Of a DNA stretch of 64,000 nucleotides, positions 1-9,489 are shown in pieces. The stretch comes from Prionace glauca (Eukaryota > Chordata > Chondrichthyes > Carcharhiniformes > Carcharhinidae). Positions within the stretch are counted from its first letter, which is position 1. Each line of letters starts with the position of its first letter. The stretch is taken from assembly GCA_037974335.1 (NCBI GenBank), contig CM075760.1, positions 39,150,182-39,214,181 of the forward strand, in the 5' to 3' direction. The notes under the pieces were generated by a model. The model was not told the origin of the DNA, searched no databases, and saw only the letters and a list, made by a program, of their open reading frames with translations. The position numbers and the translations under genes are program-made.

Positions 1-118
1 CCTTCACCCTATCCTGACAGCGACGCATATTGACAGGCTAATCCCCTGAACCTACACATTGTCGAACACTAAGAAGATATTTAGCTTAGACAATCCACCT
101 TGGACCTGGGAAGGATGC
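1..118. other. Unannotated left edge
   Basis: No gene or recognisable repeat is seen in this short AT-rich stretch. Confidence 0.4.
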
Positions 119-119
119 T

Positions 120-330
120 TTGCTGGATAGCTGGTGCAGACTTGAAGAACTGAATGGTCTCCTTCCGCACTGTGGGGATTCTATGATTCTACATTGCACA
201 TCATTGGAAGCTAAGGGGCAATTTATCATAGCCAATCCACCTAACCTGTACATCCTGGGACTGTGGAAGGAAACTGGAGCACGAGAAGGAAACACACATG
301 GACATGGGTAGAATGTAAAAACCATTCATA
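120..330. repeat. Two abutting tRNA-derived SINE fragments
   Basis: The left part (about 125-200) ends like the + strand tail of the common shark tRNA-SINE, with CTCCTTCCGCACTGTGGGG and a GATTCTATGATTCTA end. From about 215 a minus-strand copy begins, with GGGGCAATTTATCATAGCC, GCCAATCCACCTAACC and ACTGTGGAAGGAAACTGGAG. The two pieces lie head to head. Short open frames here are repeat translations, not genes. Confidence 0.6.
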
Positions 331-2400
331 TTCACCCAGGGTTGGAAGCGAACCCGTTCCCTGTGAAGCAGCAAAACTAATTATATCTCTTAGTGATAAA
401 CATATTGGATTTTTTATTCTTCTGTCGTGTGAATGTGATCACTATTTCTGACAGGAATATTGAGACATCAGATCTTTTGTTTTAAATTTAACTTGTCTAG
501 TTTAAACAGGCTAAATCCTCAATCAAATTAACATTCAGTGGAATATCAGCCTGTACACAGATGCTTTATTAGTTGTGGCATCAGAACATTCAGAACTAAT
601 TCTGAAATGAAATGTATTATTTTCTTTTAAGTAAATACAACTGATGTTATGAATGTTCAAAAGTTTCTATTCATTTTGAACCAACTGTTAAAATTCTTAA
701 AATAAATCGCTATTTTGAATTGAAACTGATCAACAAGTGACGGTTTGCCTGGTTTTGCTGTCATGAACATTTCAGTGTAAACAGTGAGGTATTTATGTAA
801 ATAAATATAAAAATAGCAATTCCAAATTAGATTGTTGACTGACAAAAACACAACAAATATTTCCCCACCAACACAGCACAGAAATAGAGACAACCATGCA
901 AATCAATCAACCGATTCCAGTAATGATTGTTTTTCAATATTATTTATTCATCAGTTATGTGAGGAAAAAACATCATGATGATTTCTGTTAGGGAATTAGG
1001 GAATAATCCCTCTGATCCCGAAATAAAATGACACAGAAAATACAGAACATCTCCTGTGTTTCATCTCTTTCTCTGTCTTTCTCCTGTCTTGTTCTGTGTC
1101 TTGTTTCTCCACGATGGTTCATCGTCTTCACTCCACAGATAAAGTCAATATCTGTCCAATGTATTCTCTCAGCCAGAGTTACAGGTTTCTAAAATATGTA
1201 ATGAAATTAATTAGAATTTGGGAGCGAGATTTCCTCTAAAAGATCTCTTGAACACTCCAATTTCTTGAAATGCTTGCTACTTTTTCTTCTGCATCTAGCC
1301 TCGTCTGTAGCTAATGATAAGAATTCGACGTGTCAGCCCCAAAGGTTCTTTCCCTAGATTTAGCCGGCGTTATCCCTGTCCCTGGAATATTTGACCGGAC
1401 AGTGTCGAGGAATATTAACCCTGCATCAAAACTCACTGTAGCTGCCTTTTGAATGTTTGATATGACTTTGTCAATTTCAAGATTTAATCCGTATCTAATC
1501 TCTGTTGTACCTCACCTGTATGTGTTTTATTGAAGTGTGTAGCCGATCTTTCCCTGTACCTCGCATCTGCCTCCCGAATCTCTAAAGGAAAAGTACAGGA
1601 GAGGTTTTACGTCGAAGAGAGTCCATTCTCTTTCTGCATTCATTTTGTTTGAGCAGACTTTGTACAAGGAGGTTCGCTCTGTTTCTATACACGAGACTGT
1701 TCTGGGAATGTTTGATTTGAATAGTGTAGAAGGAGATTCACTTTGTACTGATTCATGCTATTCCTGACTTGGGAGTATTTAATTTGGCAATGCAGAGGGA
1801 ATTTTGCATTCTGCAGCTAAGCGCTTGTCACTCCTATCCTGGAAGTTTATGGTGGTGCAGTGGCCATCTCTGCAAATTTCATGGGGATTGAATTTGTCTC
1901 TTTATATTACAGTACTTTTACCCTGTGTCAACTTATATTATGAGGCTATGTATTTCTTTATTTTTCACGAGAGTCTAACTCATTTTCTATTGCATGTCGA
2001 ATTTTATATTGCCTGTCTCTACTCATATTAAACTGAATCTTTTATTTGTTTATACTAAGTTAGACGCTGTCCCTGTTTATGTTGTTCGTAATTTTGCTCT
2101 TTATATAAAGTGAGACGTTGTCTCTGTTTACATTAATTTAGATCTTTCTCTGTATCAAACTAGATGCAGTCTTGTTTCTGAAATTGACCGTGTCCATGTA
2201 TATATTGCATTGGACATGGTCTCAGTTTTTCTTGCACTGGTCAAGGCCAGTAATGATACAACTGGCTGGAAGAACACAATTCTCTGCATCCTTCTGCAAC
2301 TGCAAACTCAATGAGATTTTGGGCTTTGGAAAAGAAGAAGCGATATCTGAAATCTACTTCTGCTGACTGCATTCAAAATGAATACCAATTCCTGTATAGA
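331..2400. other. Non-coding region upstream of the IgH cluster
   Basis: No gene is visible. An isolated ATGCAAAT octamer lies at 896-903, too far from the V promoter to assign. Between about 1640 and 2240 short degenerate repeats recur around 'gtctctgtttatattaa' and 'actcatatta'-like words, which looks like an old decayed tandem array. Confidence 0.5.
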
Positions 2401-2404
2401 ATGC

Positions 2405-2580
2405 ACTGTCAACAAAGAACAAAAATCAAAGACAATTACAGGGCAAAAAAAGGCCCTTCGGCCCTCCAAGACTGCACCAACCAAACACTGTCGACCCAAT
2501 ACTGCCCGTTTCTGGATCCTGTCTGACAGTAATATTTTTATCCCGACATATTATCTCTTCTTCTCGAAGAACGGTGTATT
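2405..2580 (-). repeat. Old non-LTR LINE 3'-end fragment
   Basis: The segment starts with ACAAAGAACAAAAATCAAAG and continues with GGCCCTTCGGCCCTCCAAG. This is the reverse complement of the 3' terminus of the LINE family seen again at 36.9 kb and 47.0 kb (CTTGGAGGGCCGAAGGGCC). It is truncated and diverged. No coding potential remains. Confidence 0.6.
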
Positions 2581-2599
2581 AACACAGACGTAATTCAAA

Positions 2600-3610
2600 T
2601 AGAGGTTTACTTAAGTGCAGGAATAACACTGACACATTTTACTGAAATATATACAGGATCAGTATCGAACATTACATATCCAGAGAGAATGTCTAGTGCA
2701 ATGTAAACTGAGCTCTGGTCTAGCAGAGTATTAACAGAGCCAGACTGTATTTTAATATAAACAGGGGCCTGATCCAACAAAATAGAAATGCCGAGTGCCA
2801 TGTGGCGGTGGTCAAAGCCAGATTCCATTGACACCCACATCCCATGAAAGAAACATTTTTTAAAAATGACATTGATAAGGAAAAGAAAACTGAAACAGTG
2901 TATTCTGCAGTTTTACTGATATAAGAGCTTGTGTGACATCAACTGAGACATTGACGACTTATTAATGATACGGGACCGAGATTTATATGAGCTGAGATGG
3001 AGCCAAGTGCATTAGTAATAATGACTGGTACAGGATTGAGACATGTTTAATCTGAGATTGAGTCCAGAGTGTTAGTGATAACTATTGATACAGAACCCTG
3101 ACTGATATAAACTAAGACAGAGCCTACTTTATTTGTAATAATTGTTGATACAGACCGAGACTGATACACACTGAGATTCGGACAATGAAGCACAGAGAAG
3201 GAATTGCAAAGTCCAATAAAACTGAGATGTGGCGTAGTCTTAAATAATCAAACACATTGTTTCTGCAGCGTTAATTTAGACATGACTAATGAACTATTAG
3301 CATAATAATTGTGGCAGAACCATGTGTAACGCATGAAGACTCTATTTCCAGTTTAGTATAAGGTGGCAAATGTTGTGAGGCAGTTAGAATTAAGATACAG
3401 CCTCTTGTCAGATTAGAACAGACATAGCTAATTGCGATCATAACTTAGAAATTATAATATTAACAGGGCCGCTACCTCATATATGAATACCTGAAATTGA
3501 GCCGAGTGTAGGAAAATACAACTTAGATAGGACCTCCTGGAATGTGATCCAGGCAGAGCCTAGTGTCACTAAGCTGAAGAATTCCTGAAAAACTCTGTGA
3601 CTGAGATGAT
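2600..3610. repeat. Degenerate ~60-bp tandem repeat array
   Basis: The clearest units lie between 2941 and 3180. Successive copies of 'ttagtaataatgactggta'-like, 'gatacaggaccgagac'-like and 'atataaactgagac'-like words recur at an almost exact 60-bp spacing (units begin near 2955, 3012, 3072 and 3132). More diverged units with 'aatataaacaggg' and 'gagcctagtgt' words extend to 2600 and 3610. No gene is seen. Confidence 0.6.
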
Positions 3611-3688
3611 TGATCATTAACAACAACAACAACCACCTTCCTTTGTGTTCCAGCCAATGAACTGTGTTCCCTCTGATTCCCATTAACT

Positions 3689-3865
3689 GCAGTGGTGGTG
3701 AGCCGCCTTCTTGACCCGCTGCAAAACCTGCAGTGTAGGTACTCCCATGGTGCTGTTAGGGAGGGTGCTCATGGATTCCGACCCAGCGACTGTATAGGAA
3801 TGGTAATATTTGTTCAAATCAGGTTGATGAGAGTCTTGGAGTGCAATTTTCAGGCAGGGTTGTTC
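3689..3865 (+). repeat. Interspersed repeat fragment, same family as 13.56 kb
   Basis: It contains GGTGAGCCGCCTTCTTGA, ACTCCCATGGTGCTGTTAGG and GACCCAGCGACTGTATAGG. The 'gacccagcgactatgaa' word recurs at 13.63 kb. The family appears dispersed. I cannot assign it to a superfamily. Confidence 0.55.
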
Positions 3866-3925
3866 CATTCCAACGATCATCATCAATTAATACAGATAAA
3901 CAATTATTTCACCAATTATATCTAA

Positions 3926-3945
3926 CACTTTGGGGGGGGGGGAAA
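3926..3945. repeat. Short homopolymeric G run
   Basis: A run of about eleven G residues lies in AT-rich sequence near 3932-3942. It is of no evident function and is a likely sequencing or replication slippage site. Confidence 0.8.
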
Positions 3946-3984
3946 CCAGAATACTACGGATTCCGCAAACGGAAACAAAAGCAA

Positions 3985-4480
3985 TAAATTCTGAAAAAAT
4001 CTCAACAGGTCTGACAGGACCTGTGGAAAGAGAATAAAGCCAACGTTTTGAGTCAGGAAACCCTTTTTTTATACTTGGAGAAATTTGAAGAGGATGGTTA
4101 AATTGGGAAATGATGAGAATGGATAAGGATTATAAAGTTTTTGTTTCAGGTTATAGTTAGTGATTAAGGTTTGATTTGGTTAGTTAGGATGGAGAAATTG
4201 ATGATGACATTTAGGATCAGTATGTGAATGGATGTAAGTTGTGTCTGGCTCGAAATAGTGTATATCATCAAACAGTAACTACTTAAACTATTCCCATCTC
4301 ACAGGAAAGTTATACAGCTTCTCTGACACCTTGTCAAAAACAATGGCGATCTCTAGAACGCATCACGAATACTCTGCCGAAGCGTCTTCCAGACTGGAGA
4401 CGTTGACTCTATTTTGTCTGCACAGATGTTGTAGGATCTATTGAGATTTTACAGCATTTTCAGTTTGTTTTCAGTATTTC
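3985..4480. repeat. Non-autonomous interspersed repeat with inverted ends
   Basis: The left end reads AAAATCTCAACAGGTCTGAC and the right end carries the imperfect inverse, CTATTGAGATTTTACAGCA. A related element, with both ends more clearly preserved, lies at 39.37-39.55 kb. The inverted ends suggest a foldback or MITE-like element. No transposase is present. Confidence 0.5.
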
Positions 4481-5370
4481 ATTCTATACATTATACAATT
4501 GCAATTTGGTTGGAATGATTGATTGATATGAACATTTATTGACAATATATTGACCTTTCTGTGACCAAGGAATAAAACCTGTCCCAGAATTCAGCGGGGA
4601 ATGGAATTAATTCAGCCCGAGGATAATGAACAGCTACCCAGCAGCCTCTGCGCTTCATTAACATGCAACATGTCATCGCCACACAGAAAGTCCTGGTCCA
4701 TAGCTGGAGTGTGTGATGATTTTCAAAATAATGATATGAATGAAACCAGCTGTATCTCATGTGAAGTTACAGAATCTTTAAATCCTGATTTATTATTACA
4801 TTGTTTTGGGAAGTAATGTCACACTTGCAGTGGTCCAGTGAGTCTCGCAATATTTCTGTTGCTACGTTATTTATTTCTCACCCTGTTACCTTCTCTAATT
4901 TGGTGAGGACATGTTTGGTGATGTGTTGTACGTCAAAGAGCCACATGTTTCAAATATTACAATCTCTCCTCAAACTAATCATCTTCACTCTTTTCATATT
5001 GGATATGAAGATTCAGCATCAGCAGAGAAATGAACCATCCGAGCCGCAGGAAGGTTTCCTCCTTCTCTTCGTGAGGATCAGCTTGCAAACTCTCGATAAA
5101 CTCGGGATGGATTTCACCCAAACACTCTGGAAGAATTGGAGGTATTCGACTGACACAAATGGAATAAAGGAGCTGATCCATATTATGAAATAATCAAGGA
5201 CAAATAGGGGAATGTAGAATAGCATATTTCAATGCCATCTATCAATGTATCCAGGCATATATTCCAAATATTCAGGCGTCAAACTATCGTTCATCCAAAT
5301 GTCATTCATTCCTGCACCAACACATAAGACATTTATTGTTTGCGTAGATTGTGACATAATATTCATTTAA
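4481..5370. other. Non-coding stretch with an unsupported 130-codon frame
   Basis: An open frame of 130 codons on the + strand (4801-5193) has no recognisable domain, no signal of splicing and no codon bias I can support. I regard it as chance. No other structure is evident. Confidence 0.4.
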
Positions 5371-5374
5371 TTGA

Positions 5375-5590
5375 TCCAGTGATCCAGAGGCCCAGGACAA
5401 TGTTGTGAAGTCAAGAATATAAATCGGGCCATTACAGAAAGTCGAATCTGAACTCAATTAGTAAATCTGGAATAGATACTAATAGTGACCACAGGGATCT
5501 CTCAGATTCCCCAATAGAGGAAATCTGCCATCACTACCTGGTCTCACATGGATGTGACTCCAGATGGAGCGCAAAATGATGGGTGTTTTA
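5375..5590 (+). repeat. Degenerate tRNA-derived SINE fragment
   Basis: Words such as AGTGATCCAGAGGCCCAGG, AAATCTGGAATAGATACTA and CACTACCTGGTCTCACATG match, in order, the SINE family seen at 54.41 kb (+) and 20.92 kb (-). It is diverged and lacks the terminal tail. Confidence 0.5.
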
Positions 5591-7370
5591 ATACCTTCAG
5601 AAGTGGCCTGGAAAAGGAGTCAGTCCAAGGGAATTTGTGACAGGAAAAACTGCTGGTCTTTCTACCAACTCAAACATTCCATGGAAAAATAAGGGAAATA
5701 AAATACAAACATAGATGTTCATGTATCACCTCTCTGAGACATCTCTCAGTTTGCCTGTAATTCTTTATATCCATCCATCTATCACAATATCCTGATGCGT
5801 TGGGGGAAAAAAATCTTTGTTGTTGCTAACGGGGTGTCAAAGAAGCGAGGTGACTTTCCTTTCTTTAATGATGGGAAAAATCATCTAATTCACAACTTTT
5901 AAAAATTAAAGTGCCTCCAATACTGTTGCTGGGTAGATTTGTAAATAAATAGTCCGTATTGACAACATGAAGGGTTTTAAGTTGGCTTGCAGCCAAGCGG
6001 TCAGTACTGAGGAAACAGATCTTTGATGTACTGCACAAACACCCCCAGATATTTCCTGTCAATAACTTTGAGATTTGACAGCAGCCTGGATTGCTGCCAA
6101 ATACTGTGTGGGACAGATTAGCGTGAATGTGAATGGAAAGTATGGGATTCAGCCATTTAAACAATAAATGTTTCATTCCCTCAAGAAAGACACATTTTAA
6201 ATCGTAATCATTCTCATCAAATATTTTCATTCAATGAAAATATTATGTTCATTACGTGAGTAAATAATATCACAAAACAATAAAGTGACCATTATATTTT
6301 CATTTGTATAGTTTCCAAGTAAATTTTATTCCAATAATTAATGTTTATTAATCACTTCACTTCATGAGAGAGAGAAGTTGATGGGACCGATTCCCCAGTG
6401 AAGTGAAATCAATGCAATGGCATGAAATAATATTAAAACATCATAAAACTGACATGAACAACGGGGATTCCTATAATATTCTGAAAGTTCTGCGCCCTAT
6501 TGAAACAGCAGCGTCTCTTGTACCAGATTTGCACTGTGCTCTATTGTACAGTATAATCTGATTTCTGTTATTGAACTGTTCCTGTCATAGCTGTCAATGA
6601 ATGGAGAAATGATTAGTTCATAACTTGATTCAATGAAAGATAAAACATTTATTCTTGTGATACTGTGCAATGTACCATGTGTGTTCCCAATACCAGCAAA
6701 TGTTCGACAGCCGGTGACCATTAGAATGAGCTGAAATGCACTGGATACTGAAGGAGAACTTCAATGATCTCCATGTCCGTTCCGATTCATTAACTTCTGT
6801 GTCAAAAATCAATTTAATTTTATGTTTCTCTGTCAACTCACTATTTAATTATCAGGCGGTTGGGATTCTTATTATTTTCAAAGGCCTGTCTTCAAGATTG
6901 GGGCAGTTTGAAAATATAAGGAGAAACATTGTATTGTGTGAGAGTTTCTTCTCATCTCCAAACCCAATTGTACAGTGATAGTCATCCACACTGAAAATAG
7001 AATCACGTTGTATATTCTACACATTTAGTTACAGAAATCGATGGTATTTTTTCTGATAAATTGTGCTTTATTATTATAATGTGACAGAGACACAGAATTG
7101 TTGCAAAATTGTCTAATGTTCCAAAATGTTATTTCATCATTTTTAGATTTATTTTCTTGTTGGGGGTGTGGTAATAAAATCACCATATTTACAATGGAAT
7201 TGGTTATTTAAATAAACAAATAATGAATTGCAATGTCATCATCAGAAATAATGGGGACAATACAATAAACAGATTCAAACAAATATCCCGATACAGATAA
7301 AATGCCCATTTTAATATTAATCTATTGTAAATCTCCGAGTCCATTCTGTTGGGGGTGTGGAAGGTGGGAC
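5591..7370. other. AT-rich non-coding flank of the V promoter
   Basis: No gene, RNA gene or repeat of known family could be supported. Open frames on either strand are short and lack domains. Confidence 0.4.
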
Positions 7371-7377
7371 GTGGATC

Positions 7378-7417
7378 CAGGCGCCGCCTCCAGCAGGGAA
7401 TCAACAGGCGGCGCCTG
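7378..7417. promoter_or_regulatory. Perfect 12-bp GC-rich inverted repeat upstream of V
   Basis: CAGGCGCCGCCT (7378-7389) is matched by its exact reverse complement AGGCGGCGCCTG (7406-7417) across a 16-bp loop. The pair ends 23 bp before the TATA-like box of the V promoter. It may be a dimeric factor site or form a hairpin. Its function is inferred only from position. Confidence 0.6.
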
Positions 7418-7440
7418 GAAAGCCGCCCCCTTCTGCCGGG

Positions 7441-7450
7441 TATTTAAATA
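7441..7450 (+). promoter_or_regulatory. TATA-like box of the IgH V promoter
   Basis: TATTTAAATA lies 90 bp before the leader ATG. A start about 30 bp downstream would give a 5' UTR of roughly 60-70 bases, normal for an immunoglobulin V gene. No ATGCAAAT octamer is visible in the adjacent 150 bp, so the canonical octamer appears to be absent from the proximal promoter. Confidence 0.55.
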
Positions 7451-7539
7451 CCGCTCACTGGGACCGGAATCCAACAGTCCGGGAGCTGGTTTGTTCACTG
7501 AGTTCCTGACACAACCATTTCCCCCAAATCACCAGAAAG

Positions 7540-7585
7540 ATGAGGTCAGCGATTTCTCTCAGTTTGTTGCTGACTTTCTTATCCG
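7540..7585 (+). CDS. IGHV: IgH V leader exon (L-part 1)
   Basis: The exon encodes the start of a signal peptide, MRSAISLSLLLTFLSG, with a positively charged start and a leucine-rich core. It targets the heavy chain to the endoplasmic reticulum. The ATG at 7540 is the first downstream of the TATA-like box. The exon ends in a split codon (phase 1) before GTGAGT at 7586. The 118-bp intron ends in TTTTTACAG at 7703, and the V exon continues the same codon as glycine followed by VQS, a typical signal cleavage region. The order TATA box, leader, short intron, V exon is standard for immunoglobulin V genes. Confidence 0.9.
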
Positions 7586-7703
7586 GTGAGTATTTTTTTT
7601 GTAATTGTCCAAGTCTCTCACTGCTGACTTTGCAACAAAGATTGAGACAGTAACAATCATTTCACCAGGATTTATCCTCGGAGTTTTTGATCTATTTTTA
7701 CAG

Positions 7704-8008
7704 GTGTCCAGTCGGATGTTGTGTTGACTCAGCCAGAGGCAGAGACCGGGCGTCCCGGAGGCTCCCTGAAACTGACCTGTAAAACCAGCGGCTTCAATCT
7801 TGGCAGCTACCGCATGTTCTGTGTCCGACAGGTTCCCGGACAGGGGCTGGAGTGTGTGGTTAGCTACTATAGTTCATCAAACAACTACTACGCCCCAGCG
7901 ATTAAGGGTCGATTTACTGCGTCCAAAGACACTTCAAACAACATCTTCTCTTTGGAAATGACGAGGCTGAAGACCGAAGACACCGCCATCTATTACTGTG
8001 CAAGACAC
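7704..8008 (+). CDS. IGHV: Immunoglobulin heavy-chain V segment (shark IgM type), unrearranged
   Basis: It encodes the antigen-binding V domain through framework 3. After GVQS the mature start is [10 protein letters not shown]. The intradomain cysteines are in LTCKTSG and IYYCAR, with RFTASKD and [11 protein letters not shown] in framework 3, all typical of VH. The exon is open, in frame with the leader, and stops at a 23-bp-spacer recombination signal, so it is in germline configuration and not germline-joined. Two framework tryptophans are replaced by cysteine: TGT at 7820-7822, where VH has the near-invariant Trp of 'WVRQ', and TGT at 7853-7855, where VH has Trp in 'GLEW'. The first loss would remove the core residue that packs on the disulfide. 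The segment may therefore be poorly folding, or may use non-canonical cysteines. Confidence 0.92.
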
Positions 8009-8047
8009 CACAGCGAGAGGAACCAGGGATGGACCCGAACAAGAACA
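8009..8047 (+). promoter_or_regulatory. V recombination signal, 23-bp spacer
   Basis: Heptamer CACAGCG (8009-8015), spacer of exactly 23 bp, nonamer ACAAGAACA (8039-8047). The heptamer keeps the essential CAC; the nonamer differs from ACAAAAACC at two positions. This is the RAG1/RAG2 target for joining V to a D segment with a 12-bp spacer. Confidence 0.9.
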
Positions 8048-8418
8048 GCTCGAAAGGGAATTCAACAACTTCCATCATAACCTGAAGGTCAGTATCTGTT
8101 TCAAATATAATAATACCGACCGTGATCAGAACCAAAACACAAACTAATTCTGACGAACCTAATATAGTGAAAATTAAACATTAAACCAAGAAAACACACA
8201 GGTATAATGGGCTGAGATTTTCACTCTGTTTATATTAACTGTTAACAGTTATAGCAATTACACAGCTGGATATATTGCTCGTTTTACTATTTCTGATACT
8301 TGGAGAAGGTGTTTCTAGATTGTGTTTTGTAAACTGCTGCATAAATTGTAAATTACATCGAAATAATGGTCTATTTGAAGTAAATATTGAGCGGCAGTAT
8401 TGAACAGTGAGTGAGTGC
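8048..8418. other. V-D1 intersegment spacer
   Basis: AT-rich spacer with no additional segment or recombination signal found by reading both strands. Confidence 0.6.
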
Positions 8419-8446
8419 TGTTTTTGTGCGGGTGGGTGTCACTGTG
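8419..8446 (+). promoter_or_regulatory. 5' recombination signal of D1, 12-bp spacer
   Basis: Nonamer TGTTTTTGT (8419-8427), 12-bp spacer, heptamer CACTGTG (8440-8446), in the orientation for joining to upstream V. Confidence 0.93.
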
Positions 8447-8461
8447 ATACTACAGTGGGAT
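8447..8461 (+). CDS. IGHD1: IgH D1 segment
   Basis: The 15-bp coding element ATACTACAGTGGGAT lies between two inverted recombination signals. Its three frames read I-L-Q-W-D, Y-Y-S-G and T-T-V-G, so no frame contains a stop. It contributes to CDR3. The 12-spacer 5' signal joins V (23), and the 22-spacer 3' signal joins the 12-spacer 5' side of D2. Direct D1-J joining would pair 22 with 23 and is disfavoured. Confidence 0.92.
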
Positions 8462-8499
8462 CACAGTGCTGAGCACAGCGACATCCTCATACAAAAACC
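8462..8499 (+). promoter_or_regulatory. 3' recombination signal of D1, 22-bp spacer
   Basis: Consensus heptamer CACAGTG (8462-8468), 22-bp spacer, consensus nonamer ACAAAAACC (8491-8499). It is the best signal in the cluster. Confidence 0.94.
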
Positions 8500-8808
8500 T
8501 CAGGGAAAGAGATTGTTCAAATTGGTAATCAGTACCACAGCAGAATTCTCAAAGTAAACGAGGCTTCAATGAAATAATGCGTGGAAGTAATATCAGTTTG
8601 TAAAAAGGTATAAAACTCTTCCCGTAAAATCTATATGGACCAATGTGCTAAATCTACACAGTTTAAAAACAATCCTATATCCTTTATAAACATAATGACC
8701 AGGTCAGGCTGAAATAACTCACTCATTCGCTCGTGGATGAGGCGGAATCAGATTTTTGAGAGAACAGTGACATTAAATCCCTGTAATTTACAGTTAGCAG
8801 GCGGGCAC
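8500..8808. other. D1-D2 intersegment spacer
   Basis: Non-coding spacer; nothing further was recognised. Confidence 0.6.
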
Positions 8809-8836
8809 AGTATTTGACATGTTGTGTCTCACTGTG
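8809..8836 (+). promoter_or_regulatory. 5' recombination signal of D2, 12-bp spacer, weak nonamer
   Basis: Heptamer CACTGTG (8830-8836) is consensus. The 12-bp spacer leads to AGTATTTGA (8809-8817), which matches the expected GGTTTTTGT at only six of nine positions. D2 may therefore be used less efficiently on its 5' side. Confidence 0.75.
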
Positions 8837-8848
8837 ATAAGTGGATGG
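8837..8848 (+). CDS. IGHD2: IgH D2 segment
   Basis: A 12-bp coding element, ATAAGTGGATGG, lies between two 12-bp-spacer signals. Its first frame reads I-S-G-W; the frame shifted by one base opens with TAA unless nucleotides are trimmed. With 12 spacers on both sides it can accept V or D1 on the left and J on the right, which completes an ordered V-D1-D2-J assembly. Confidence 0.85.
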
Positions 8849-8876
8849 CACAACAGTTACTGTCAATACAAAAACC
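8849..8876 (+). promoter_or_regulatory. 3' recombination signal of D2, 12-bp spacer
   Basis: Heptamer CACAACA (8849-8855) keeps CACA but not the final GTG; 12-bp spacer; consensus nonamer ACAAAAACC (8868-8876). Confidence 0.85.
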
Positions 8877-9206
8877 CCTCAGCACTAACTGACCGGGGCT
8901 GGGTCAGTGTTCTGTTTTACAATCCAGCATTATTTACAGTGCTGTATTATTTATGTCCCAGCACTAAACAAATAACGAGAATTAATATGGAAACTTTATG
9001 GTAACTATTTGATTATCGGTTAGTGTTTTCAATAACTTGATCATGTGACCCTCTGTGAAATATAAAACATTAGGATTATTTACGTAAAGCGAACGGTATC
9101 CACCAGTACGATAATAATTTCATGAAAATACAGTGATTTACTTTCCCTCTGGCTTGTGACTTTTTAAAAAAATACTGATGGATTTCTGTCCATTTTGTGC
9201 AGGGAT
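8877..9206. other. D2-J intersegment spacer
   Basis: AT-rich spacer with no further recombination signal pair recognised. Confidence 0.6.
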
Positions 9207-9245
9207 GGTTATTGTATGACGCGGCCTAGAGAACGTGACACTGTG
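9207..9245 (+). promoter_or_regulatory. J recombination signal, 23-bp spacer
   Basis: Nonamer GGTTATTGT (9207-9215, eight of nine consensus positions), 23-bp spacer, consensus heptamer CACTGTG (9239-9245). It pairs with the 12-spacer 3' signal of D2. Confidence 0.93.
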
Positions 9246-9293
9246 ACGGCATGGAGTACTGGGGACAAGGGACCATGGTGACGGTGACTACAG
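9246..9293 (+). CDS. IGHJ: IgH J segment
   Basis: In frame it encodes GMEYWGQGTMVTVTT, with the diagnostic W-G-x-G of framework 4 at 9260-9271. The exon ends in phase 1 (final G at 9293) before GTAAGA, which fits the phase of CH1. Only one J is seen, as expected for a shark cluster. Confidence 0.95.
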
Positions 9294-9489
9294 GTAAGAA
9301 CCATGCATTTATTTAGTCAGTGCTTGATTTGAGTTTTTGTTTTATATTTTTCTCGATTTTATTAATTCAGTTGTTCACTGAAATGTGGTTTGGTGGATTC
9401 TGTGCTGAAAATCTTTACAATGTTTCATGTGATCCTGCTTAAAATGGGGATTATAGAATTCTACTGTTATTTGTCAAAAGGTAATACTG

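Noticed and set aside
896-903. ATGCAAAT octamer as a V promoter element
   Set aside because: More than 6 kb from the V TATA-like box and not near any start.
4801-5193. 130-codon + frame
   Set aside because: No domain, signal peptide or exon structure; AT-rich surroundings.
9246-9293. Germline-joined VDJ arrangement, as some shark clusters have
   Set aside because: V, D1, D2 and J each keep separate, complete recombination signals.
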